From: an uncultured Steroidobacter sp.
GTDB taxonomy: Bacteria; Pseudomonadota; Gammaproteobacteria; Steroidobacterales; Steroidobacteraceae
Direction of reading: 5' to 3'
DNA length: 15,140 nucleotides
NCBI GenBank assembly: GCA_946478975.1
Contig: CAMLEO010000168.1
Span: 1 to 15,140, forward strand
In this document: positions 1 to 6,879 of the stretch, one piece after another
Numbering within the stretch: the stretch's first letter is position 1
Layout: each line of letters starts with the position of its first letter
Position numbers and translations under genes: made by a program
The notes under the pieces: model-generated
Told to the model about the DNA's origin: nothing
The model's database searches: none
What the model saw: only the letters and a program-made list of their open reading frames with translations

Positions 1-459
1 ATCAGCAAGCGCACGCCGTTCGCGATGTATCACTTCGTGCTGTATCTCGGCGGCCTGTCGCTGATCCTGCATCCGCTGAAAATCGTCAGCGCGATTCTGC
101 TGGTGCTGAGCTTCGTCAGCGGCTTCGACAATCTGTTCCTCGCGAACATCTTTCCGCGCAACGCGCTCATCAATCCCGGTTACTTCATCGCTGCGATCGG
201 CAGTTACCTCGCACTCGGCGTATTTGCCTTGTTCACCGTCGTGCCCAAGGCCGAGCGCGCGTACGTCGCGCCGATCGTGCCGCTGTATTTGTTCTACGCG
301 ATTACTCACATCGCGCCGATGACGGTCGGTTACATGAACTGGATCACGGTGAGGCTGTGGGGTCGGCGGGTCTACCAGGATCACTACGAGCCGCTGCCGA
401 GCGCCAGCACCACCCTGCCCCTGGAGGAGAAAACGAATCTCATGCGGAGAGCCTCATGA
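1..459 (+). CDS. Family 2-type membrane glycosyltransferase, C-terminal part (5' end outside window)
   Basis: The reading frame is open from base 1 and gives 152 residues to a TGA at 457-459; the first internal Met is at base 25, but the frame continues upstream, so this is a fragment. What is seen is about four hydrophobic segments (visible residues about 8-22, 26-45, 60-81, 88-108). A basic/aromatic cytoplasmic tail follows, with the sequence GYMNWITVRLWGRRVYQDHYEP near residues 110-131. A helical membrane bundle ending in a G-Y-x-N, RLWGRR, DHYEP-like tail is typical of the C-terminus of processive inner-membrane GT2 enzymes that polymerise and translocate polysaccharide. The catalytic domain with its D,D,D,QxxRW residues lies outside, so the assignment rests on the tail and on the context. 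The stop overlaps the next start as ATGA. It could instead be a lipid-linked or non-processive sugar transferase. Confidence 0.5.
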   Translation: MSKRTPFAMYHFVLYLGGLSLILHPLKIVSAILLVLSFVSGFDNLFLANIFPRNALINPGYFIAAIGSYLALGVFALFTVVPKAERAYVAPIVPLYLFYAITHIAPMTVGYMNWITVRLWGRRVYQDHYEPLPSASTTLPLEEKTNLMRRAS

Positions 460-1280
460 ACGCGCGCGGCATTCCGGCGCCGGACGACTATCTCCCGAAT
501 CATTATTGGGAAGACCGCGCACGGCGTTTCGCCGCGCAGGGCTCGGGCCTCGCAGCCGTCTGTTCGTACGGCATGCCCGAGTTCTACAACCGAATGATTC
601 ATTACTGCCAGAACCTGGCGCTGCGGCCGTGGCTGGATATCGAGCCCGGCACTCGCGTGCTCGACGTGGGCTGCGGCGTGGGACGCTGGAGCTCGCTGCT
701 CGCATCGCGCGGCGGACTGGTAACCGGCATGGACTTGAGCCCGACCATGATCGCCGAAGCACAACGGCGCGCCAAAGCGAATGGCGTCGCCAATCTCTGC
801 CGGTTCCTGGTGCAGGACCTGGCGCAGCTCGACGCCGGAGAAACATTCGATCTCATCGTCGGCGTGACCGTGCTTCAGCACATCCTCGAACCGCTGGCGC
901 TGAAGGCCGCCGTGCAACGCATGGCCGATCATCTGGCACCGGGTGGACGCATGGTGCTGCTCGAAGCTGCACCGGCCCGCGTGGCCAAACATTGCGACAC
1001 GACGGTGTTTCGGGCTCGCGAGCGCAGTGTGTATCTGGATTTGTTTGCTGAAGCAGGGCTCGAACTGCGCGCGATCACTGGCGTCGATCCGGCGCCGTTC
1101 AAGACCTGGCTGTTACCTCATCTCAGACGCTTGCCTCGGGCGGTGGGACTGTCCGCCCTGGCAATGGTCACCATGGCGTCGGCTCCGATCGATGTGATGT
1201 TCGGGCGACGCGCCCTCAAACAATCATGGCACGCCGTGTTCGTGCTGCAGCGTGCGGCCGGAGGAGTTCATGGCAATTAG
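456..1280 (+). CDS. Class I SAM-dependent methyltransferase
   Basis: This 274-residue protein has a Rossmann methyltransferase core. Motif I is VLDVGCGVG at residues 68-76, followed by the acidic-strand motif GMDLS at 91-95 and the motif IV/post-IV region FDLIVGVTVLQHI at about 131-143. This is the UbiE/Methyltransf_11-25 type. There is no signal peptide; a mildly hydrophobic patch near residues 230-248 is probably not a membrane span. I chose ATG 456 because it overlaps the upstream TGA as ATGA and has GGAGAG at 446-451 four bases ahead; the in-frame ATG at 357 would lie deep inside the glycosyltransferase gene. The 3' end overlaps the next gene by 11 bases. From its position I infer that it methylates a sugar nucleotide, a nascent polymer or a lipid precursor for the exopolysaccharide pathway. 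The substrate cannot be read from the sequence. Confidence 0.5.
   Translation: MNARGIPAPDDYLPNHYWEDRARRFAAQGSGLAAVCSYGMPEFYNRMIHYCQNLALRPWLDIEPGTRVLDVGCGVGRWSSLLASRGGLVTGMDLSPTMIAEAQRRAKANGVANLCRFLVQDLAQLDAGETFDLIVGVTVLQHILEPLALKAAVQRMADHLAPGGRMVLLEAAPARVAKHCDTTVFRARERSVYLDLFAEAGLELRAITGVDPAPFKTWLLPHLRRLPRAVGLSALAMVTMASAPIDVMFGRRALKQSWHAVFVLQRAAGGVHGN
1260..1266 (+). promoter_or_regulatory. Strong Shine-Dalgarno deciding the beta-helix gene start
   Basis: GGAGGAG ends three bases before ATG 1270, and its first GGAG is six bases away. It lies inside the end of the methyltransferase gene. It favours ATG 1270 over the in-frame GTG at 1252, which would place this ribosome site inside the coding sequence. 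Confidence 0.5.
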
Positions 1281-2523
1281 CCGTCGCTCCACAATTTCCA
1301 TTGTCGTGTTCGTGCTGCTCGGCGCGTTCGTCGCGGTGGGCTATTGGTATGAATCACACAAAGTAAAACCCGGCCAGGCTGCGAACAGCCCGGCGGTGAG
1401 TGTCACCAGCGGCGCCGATCGCGGGCCAGGCTCGCTGCGTGAAGCGCTGTTCATCGCCGCCGCGGCCGACGGCGAAGTCACGATCACCATGCAAGTGCCG
1501 AAGGTCACGCTCGCCACTGCCCTGCCGCCGGTTGCGAACGCGCACGGCATTCGCCTCGTCGGCGCCCAGCAGCAGGGCACCGAGATCGACGGCGAATCGC
1601 TGCCGACCGGTCCGATCCTCGATGTCGCCGGGGCGAATGTTTCCATCGAGGGGCTGCGCATCCACAACTGCAAGTCCTCGGGCATCGTGCTGCGCGCGGA
1701 TCGTTTCAAGTTACAAACAACTGCGATCGAAGACTGCGACGTCGGCATCGACGTGGCCGAGAACGCGCAGCAAGTGCTCATCGAGCGCAATCGATTTACC
1801 CGCAATCGCGTCGGCGTGCGCTTCGCCGCCTCCAACCGCAACGCGCTGGTGGTGAAGAATGAATTCTCCGAGCATCGCGACGCCGGCCTCTGGGCAGTGC
1901 GCAGCGAGCCGGATCAGCGAGGCGCGGCCATCGGCATTCGCGAAAATCGTTTCAACAAGGAACGCATCGGCATCCTCACGGCCAACGTGTCGCTGCTGAT
2001 CGAACGCAACGAGTTGCTCGACTCGCAAGAGGCAGCGATGCAGTTGATGGGTGCAGGCGCAGTCGCACGAGGCAATCGCATCAGCGGCGGCGCGGCGATG
2101 GGCATCGTCGCTGAGAACGCACACGGCGTGGTCATCGAGCAGAACGAATTCAACGGCATCGCGACCTACGGCATCATGCTCAAGAGCTCGGCCGACACGC
2201 TGATCCGAAACAATCGCGTGTACAACAGCGGCTACGGCTTCGCCTTCGTGCTCGGCAATTCGCGCAGCCCGAGCAGTGCAATCGACAACACCATCATCGA
2301 GCCGAAGTTCAACGGCATCGACGTGATCGGCGACTCGCCGATCTTGAAAGGCAACCAGGTGATGCGGCCGCGTGCGCTGGCGCTCAAGGTGGTCGACTTC
2401 GAGCCTGAAGGCGGCGGCGAAAAAGTTCGGTCCGCACCGTTCCTCGAAGGCAACAACTTCAAGCCCAACACGGTCGCCTCCGCCACCGAGGCGCCCGCAG
2501 CCGGCGAAGCCGTGCAGCGATGA
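1270..2523 (+). CDS. Membrane-anchored right-handed parallel beta-helix protein
   Basis: The protein has 417 residues. A basic N-terminus (MAISRR) is followed by one hydrophobic segment at about 8-26 with no obvious cleavage site, so it is probably an inner-membrane anchor with the rest in the periplasm. Residues 46-60 contain the G-x-G-SLREAL motif (RGPGSLREAL) seen at the start of many beta-helix proteins. From about 95 to 400 there are regular coils, each turning at an Asn plus hydrophobic residue; at least nine are visible (ERNRF, VKNEF, RENRF, ERNEL, RGNRI, EQNEF, RNNRV, KGNQV, EGNNF). This is the NosD/pectate-lyase/AlgG-like PbH1 architecture. In alginate synthesis the beta-helix protein AlgG epimerises the polymer in the periplasm, so a polymer-modifying, polymer-cleaving or polymer-guiding role is reasonable inference. 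I did not identify a catalytic triad. The stop overlaps the next start as ATGA. Confidence 0.5.
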   Translation: MAISRRSTISIVVFVLLGAFVAVGYWYESHKVKPGQAANSPAVSVTSGADRGPGSLREALFIAAAADGEVTITMQVPKVTLATALPPVANAHGIRLVGAQQQGTEIDGESLPTGPILDVAGANVSIEGLRIHNCKSSGIVLRADRFKLQTTAIEDCDVGIDVAENAQQVLIERNRFTRNRVGVRFAASNRNALVVKNEFSEHRDAGLWAVRSEPDQRGAAIGIRENRFNKERIGILTANVSLLIERNELLDSQEAAMQLMGAGAVARGNRISGGAAMGIVAENAHGVVIEQNEFNGIATYGIMLKSSADTLIRNNRVYNSGYGFAFVLGNSRSPSSAIDNTIIEPKFNGIDVIGDSPILKGNQVMRPRALALKVVDFEPEGGGEKVRSAPFLEGNNFKPNTVASATEAPAAGEAVQR

Positions 2524-3944
2524 GCCCGGGCGACGCCACACAGATGATGCCGGTGCCGACGTGGAGCGATCCGCGGATTCATTTGCTGGATGACACGTGG
2601 CTGCTGACCATCTTCGCCATCCTGCTTGCCACCGTCGTGCCTTGGCTGGTGAGCGCACTGGATATCAATTTCGTCGCGGCCTGCCTCGGGCTGCTCGCGC
2701 TCGGTGCGATTCACATCAGCTTTACGCTGGTCGGCAAACCTGCACGAGTGGGTGAACGTCGGCCGCTGCTCGCGGCCTTGCATATCGCTGGCATCGTCGT
2801 GGTTGGATTTATTTGGTTGAACGCCGGCGGACTGCAGAATCCTGGGTTCCTGATCGTGTTCGCGTTGCCCGTTGTGGGTGCAATATTTCTTTCGCGCTGG
2901 CAGCCGTATCTGATGGCGTTGCTGGCAGTCGTCGTTGCCGGTGCAGTGGCACTGGCTCAAGCACCGGAGTTGCGCTGGTACGTGCCGGGGCTCAACACCG
3001 CGGGTGTGTGGCTCGCAACTGTGCTCGGACAGCAAGGGTCCGCTGCGAGCTCGCCCTTTCCCGGATTCTATGCGCCGTCCGGTTATTACGTGGTGCTGCT
3101 GGAAGTGTTCGCGATCCTCGTGTTCGCCTGCGCCGTCGCCGCCGAATATCTGGGCACCATCTTCGAACGTTTGCATACGCACGTCGACGTCGCGCGGGCT
3201 GAGGCCGAACGCGGCCAGGAATTCTGGACGACACTGATCGACCAATTACCGGTGCCGGCATTGCTGGTCGATGCGGACACGCTGCAAGTGGTGTGCGCCA
3301 GCGAGCAAACGTCGCGCCTTCATGAGGCCGACAGCATCGCCGGCCGTACGCTGTCGGAGGCGCTGCGCTTCTCCTATCCCGAAATGGTTCAAGAGCTGAT
3401 CACCGGCGTCGGCGGCATCGCACCGGTCGTGATGATCAAGGTCGGCGATCAGCTGCTCGCCACCGAGGTCCGCGTGCAGCACACGGCACAGAAAGGCCGC
3501 CGCTTCGCGCTGGTCGTCATTCAAGACAAGTCGGAGGAACTCACGGCGCAGTCGGCTCTGGATGTCAGCGGCCAGGCGGTGATCGTCGTCGACGCACAGG
3601 CTCGCGTGCTCGGATTCAACAAACCGGCGCAGGCGCTGTTCGCAGGCGTGGAAAAGAACATCGACGCCTCGCAATTGTTTTCGCTCACTGGCATGCCGCC
3701 GCGCTGGTGGGAGCCGGGGCTGACTGGCCGTCGCAAGATGCACATCGAGATCGGACCACGCGTTTATCAGGTGACGTGTTCGGCGTCGCCGCTGCCGGGA
3801 GAGGACGAACGGCTGTACATCATCGCCTTCATGCCGATGGCGCGGGCGGCCGTCGGCGATCGCGCCGACCTCGCCGCCAACTCTTCTGTCGCCGACCTAT
3901 CGAGAGCCACTTTATCCAATTCAACCGTGGTAACACCCCCATGA
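2520..3944 (+). CDS. Six-helix membrane protein with two PAS-like domains and no output domain
   Basis: This protein has 474 residues. Hydrophobic segments lie at about 27-47, 51-71, 83-101, 108-124, 128-147 and 188-213, giving a six-span N-terminal half with a likely periplasmic loop at about 148-187. A short amphipathic linker (218-236, HVDVARAEAERGQEFW) leads into a PAS-like domain at about 237-335 (LIDQLPVPALLVDADT, ending FALVVIQDKSEE) and a second at about 342-437 (SALDVSGQAVIVVDAQARVLGFNKPAQALF). No kinase, GGDEF, EAL, HD-GYP or DNA-binding domain follows; the tail from 440 is polar and low-complexity. Known PAS domains sense ligands or mediate protein contacts. Here the effector could be another operon product such as the GGDEF-EAL protein two genes downstream. 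Both ends overlap the neighbouring genes as ATGA, so translation is likely coupled, and no clear Shine-Dalgarno precedes the start. Confidence 0.5.
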   Translation: MSPGDATQMMPVPTWSDPRIHLLDDTWLLTIFAILLATVVPWLVSALDINFVAACLGLLALGAIHISFTLVGKPARVGERRPLLAALHIAGIVVVGFIWLNAGGLQNPGFLIVFALPVVGAIFLSRWQPYLMALLAVVVAGAVALAQAPELRWYVPGLNTAGVWLATVLGQQGSAASSPFPGFYAPSGYYVVLLEVFAILVFACAVAAEYLGTIFERLHTHVDVARAEAERGQEFWTTLIDQLPVPALLVDADTLQVVCASEQTSRLHEADSIAGRTLSEALRFSYPEMVQELITGVGGIAPVVMIKVGDQLLATEVRVQHTAQKGRRFALVVIQDKSEELTAQSALDVSGQAVIVVDAQARVLGFNKPAQALFAGVEKNIDASQLFSLTGMPPRWWEPGLTGRRKMHIEIGPRVYQVTCSASPLPGEDERLYIIAFMPMARAAVGDRADLAANSSVADLSRATLSNSTVVTPP

Positions 3945-4765
3945 GATTGCCGCTCGCCGCGCTGTGCTTGTCATCGGTCATCGCGTACACGCTGGCGCCG
4001 GCTCGCGTGCTCGCCGCCGAAGTCGACGCACGCCCGCCGGACAGACTCACGCTCAGCGGCACCGGCGCAAGGTTGACGCAGATCGACGAGGACGGCGCGG
4101 GCGGCTCGCTGAACTACCTCCACTACTTCACACCGGACGTCATCGTCGGTGTCGGCGGCGAGCATCAATACATCGCGGACTCGCAATGGTCGTTCGGCTC
4201 GCTTCGTGGCGTCATCAGTCACGGCGATCCGCAATCGCGCTTCAACATCAACGCCGAAGTGAATTACGGCGACGGCGACGAGAACGGCCGCAATTTCGAT
4301 TATTTGGTCGCGGTGCTCGGCATGAGCCAGTCCTTCGGCAGCAAATTTTCCGTGCAGCTGGAAAACCGCCACATCGACATCGATACGACGCGCGGCAATC
4401 TGCCGAAGCTCGGACTGACTTATCTGCTCACACCTCGGCTGGCTGCAAACGTTTCCTATGCGGATTCGGTCGGCGGCAACCTGGGCACGCAGCTGACGAC
4501 GGTGCGCCTGGATCACTATGGCGACGTGATGAACTTCCTGATCGGCGGCGCCACCGGCGATGCCGATCCCAGTGTCGTCAACCTGCAGCCGGGCCTGACG
4601 CTGCCCTCGCAGGATTTGAAGGAAGGCTTTATCGGCTTCGGCAAGACCTTCACCCACGGCGAGATTTCGCTGCTGGGCGATTATCTGGAGCTGGGCGACA
4701 GTGAAAAAGTCACGATCACGCTCAGCTTTACGGCGTTCCTGGGTTCGCGCGGCCGGGCTCCATGA
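3941..4765 (+). CDS. Outer-membrane beta-barrel protein (YaiO-like), putative polymer exit or anchor
   Basis: The protein has 274 residues with a signal peptide of about 26 residues (MRLPLAAL, then hydrophobic, ending ARVLA-A before EVDA). The mature part alternates hydrophobic and polar residues in amphipathic strands (LTLSGTGARLTQI, NYLHYFTPDVIVGVGGEH, NINAEVNYGD, KLGLTYLLTPRLAANVSYAD, EISLLGDYLEL, KVTITLSFTAFLG) separated by short turns and Asp/Gly-rich loops. This suggests a barrel of about 10-12 strands. The last strand ends near the C-terminus with alternating TITLSFTAF, although the final residue is Pro, not Phe. The pattern resembles YaiO-type barrels that accompany glycosyltransferases in some enterobacteria; that family link is a guess. 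The start is ATG 3941, in ATGA overlap with the upstream stop. The longer in-frame ORF starting at 3707 would remove the signal peptide from the N-terminus. It may act like AlgE or PgaA as an export pore. Confidence 0.5.
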   Translation: MRLPLAALCLSSVIAYTLAPARVLAAEVDARPPDRLTLSGTGARLTQIDEDGAGGSLNYLHYFTPDVIVGVGGEHQYIADSQWSFGSLRGVISHGDPQSRFNINAEVNYGDGDENGRNFDYLVAVLGMSQSFGSKFSVQLENRHIDIDTTRGNLPKLGLTYLLTPRLAANVSYADSVGGNLGTQLTTVRLDHYGDVMNFLIGGATGDADPSVVNLQPGLTLPSQDLKEGFIGFGKTFTHGEISLLGDYLELGDSEKVTITLSFTAFLGSRGRAP

Positions 4766-6879
4766 AATTTGCATTCTTCAGACGAGGCTCGCATTGGCTG
4801 CCCACCCTGCTGGTGCTGACAGTGGTCCTGCTCGCGGGCGCACGGCTCATTACTTTGAGCGTCAGCGAGCGCGCCGAACAAATGCGTGCCACCGCCGGTG
4901 CGCTGGTCGCGGGCTACAGTCGTTCGATCGAGAAACAACTCCAGACTCTGGCGCAGCGAGAACGCAGCGCCGGCGGTGGCGGCGTGGAGTTGGACCAGCT
5001 GCTGTCGAAGCTGCAGCTGAACCGCCTGATCGATCCCGAATATGACTTCGAGTTATCGAAGATCGAAACCAGCGGCGGCCGGCCGCGAGTATTCAGCAGC
5101 AGCCGCATCAATGCACTCGATGACGCACTCGTCGCGCGCATTCGCATTCCTCGAGGCTTTGCGCAGGACTTGCCCAGCGGTTACATCCAGCTCGCACTGC
5201 GCCCCAAGGAGGGATGGTATCCGGCGCGTGAGCTCGCAGCAGCAATCGCGCTCCTCGCGGTGATCGCCTGGCTGCTGGCGTTCGCTACTCACGATCTCGT
5301 CCACAGCATGCATCGCGCCCGAGAAGCATTGGGGTTGTCGCGGCGTCAATTACAAGCGACTCAGCGCAAGCTCGCGCTGGAGATCGAAGAACGCGAGAAC
5401 CTGCAGAAGAGCTTCGAACATTCGCGGTATCACGACGCGTTCACTGGCTTGCCGAATCGGCGCTACTTCATGGATCAGCTGGACCGAGCGCTGCGCGAGG
5501 TCCGCACACGCAAGCGCCGGCAGTTCGCGGTCATGCTCATCAACATCGACCGGTTCAAGCTGATCAACGACACGCTCGGCCACACTGCGGGCGACGAACT
5601 GGTCGTGCAAGCGGCAAGACGGTTCCAGAAAGCGACGGCGCAGATGGAATGCGTGCTCGCGCGCTGGAGCGGCGATCAGTTCGCCATCATCGTCTTTGAC
5701 GTTCACTCGCTCGATGGGGCAATGGATGTCGCGACGCTGTTACAGAAAGCGCTGCACGCGCCGTTCGATCTGCGCAAGCATCGCATCAGCGTCACCGCAC
5801 GAGTCGGTCTCACGACCATCGAATCCGGTCTGCAACGTGCAGAAGAAGCAGTTCGCGAAGCTGATATCGCGTTGTCGGTGGCAAAACGTCACGACACCGG
5901 GAGCGCGGTTGCGTATCAGCCGGCGATGGGCGGCAGCGCTGCGAGCCTGGTGAGTCTCGAAGCCGATCTGCACGTTGCCCTTCAGCGGCGCGAGCTGCAT
6001 CTGTTGTATCAACCTATCGTCGATCTGCGTAATCAGCGCGTCGCGGGTGCCGAATCGCTGTTACGTTGGCGGCATCCGACCGAAGGCATGCTGACGCCGG
6101 ACAAGTTCCTGAGCCTCGCTGAAGAGGCGGGATTGATCGTGCCGATCACGCGCTGGACGATCTCGCAGGTCTGCACGACCGCATCCGAATGGCGGCAGCG
6201 CCTGCCCAAGGATCGTGACTTTTATCTCAGCGTCAATCTGTCTGCCTCGGCGCTGCGCGATCCGGAGTTGACCTCCTACGTTGCGCGAGTACTGAAAGAG
6301 ACCGGCACGCCGCCAGAAACATTGAAGCTGGAGCTGACGGAAGGCGGCCTGATCAACAATCCCGGCGACGCTCGCGATGTTCTCGACGGCCTGCGCGATC
6401 TCGGCGTGGAAATGATGCTCGACGACTTCGGCACCGGCTACTCGTCGCTGAGCTATCTGCAGTTGTTTCCTTTCAGCTACGTGAAGATCGATCGCCCGTT
6501 CGTGGACCGCGCCGGCTCGGCGCACGCCAACAGCGCCATCGCCGCAGCCATCGTGCAGATGACGACCAGCCTGGGCCTGAAGTCCGTCGCCGAAATCGTC
6601 GAGACCGACGAAGCCGCGCAGGATCTGCAGCGCATGGGCTGCGACTTCGCGCAGGGATATTTCTTCTGCGAACCGCTGGAAGCCGAGGACGCGTTGCAAG
6701 TCCTCCGCAGCACTCACACGTCGCTGCCCACGACCAAGTCCGCCGTCGCCGCCACCGCCGCCTGGGCCGACAACTCCCCCACCATCTCCGAAGAAGTCCC
6801 GGTGCTCTCGGACGAAACACTGATGCTGCCCGTCGAAGAAGTCGCCCAGCGGCTACGCGAGAAGGCGTCGCACGAGTGA
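4762..6879 (+). CDS. Membrane GGDEF-EAL protein: degenerate GGDEF, probable active c-di-GMP phosphodiesterase
   Basis: This protein has 705 residues. A first membrane helix at about 12-34, a periplasmic region to about 153 and a second helix at about 158-176 are followed by a coiled coil (about 180-218). The GGDEF domain is at about 219-380 (HDAFTGLPNRR at 224-234) and the EAL domain at about 396-645. The GGDEF signature reads SGDQF at 303-307, so the Glu is Gln306 and the first Gly is Ser; there is no RxxD inhibitory site at the expected upstream position. Diguanylate cyclase activity is therefore unlikely. The EAL domain keeps the main catalytic set: the EAL motif as ESL at 431-433, the Asn in SVNLSASAL, the Glu in LELTE, DDFGTG from D554-D555, Lys in VKIDRPF, Glu in AEIVET and QGYFF. 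One departure is Ile where AEGVET usually has Gly. It probably degrades c-di-GMP near the polysaccharide machinery. The start overlaps the upstream stop as ATGA; the 3' end overlaps the convergent radical SAM gene by 27 bases. Confidence 0.5.
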   Translation: MKFAFFRRGSHWLPTLLVLTVVLLAGARLITLSVSERAEQMRATAGALVAGYSRSIEKQLQTLAQRERSAGGGGVELDQLLSKLQLNRLIDPEYDFELSKIETSGGRPRVFSSSRINALDDALVARIRIPRGFAQDLPSGYIQLALRPKEGWYPARELAAAIALLAVIAWLLAFATHDLVHSMHRAREALGLSRRQLQATQRKLALEIEERENLQKSFEHSRYHDAFTGLPNRRYFMDQLDRALREVRTRKRRQFAVMLINIDRFKLINDTLGHTAGDELVVQAARRFQKATAQMECVLARWSGDQFAIIVFDVHSLDGAMDVATLLQKALHAPFDLRKHRISVTARVGLTTIESGLQRAEEAVREADIALSVAKRHDTGSAVAYQPAMGGSAASLVSLEADLHVALQRRELHLLYQPIVDLRNQRVAGAESLLRWRHPTEGMLTPDKFLSLAEEAGLIVPITRWTISQVCTTASEWRQRLPKDRDFYLSVNLSASALRDPELTSYVARVLKETGTPPETLKLELTEGGLINNPGDARDVLDGLRDLGVEMMLDDFGTGYSSLSYLQLFPFSYVKIDRPFVDRAGSAHANSAIAAAIVQMTTSLGLKSVAEIVETDEAAQDLQRMGCDFAQGYFFCEPLEAEDALQVLRSTHTSLPTTKSAVAATAAWADNSPTISEEVPVLSDETLMLPVEEVAQRLREKASHE

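Noticed and set aside
357..455. Upstream start for the methyltransferase at 357
   Set aside because: It would overlap the glycosyltransferase by about 100 bases; ATG 456 has a ribosome site and an ATGA junction.
1252..1269. GTG 1252 as start of the beta-helix protein
   Set aside because: GGAGGAG at 1260-1266 lies after it and correctly precedes ATG 1270.
1711..3245. Two long minus-strand open frames under the beta-helix and PAS genes
   Set aside because: They overlap better-supported plus-strand genes linked by ATGA junctions, and their translations are low-complexity His/Arg/Asp-rich.
5668..5682. GGDEF domain as an active diguanylate cyclase
   Set aside because: The signature is SGDQF with Gln for the catalytic Glu and no I-site.
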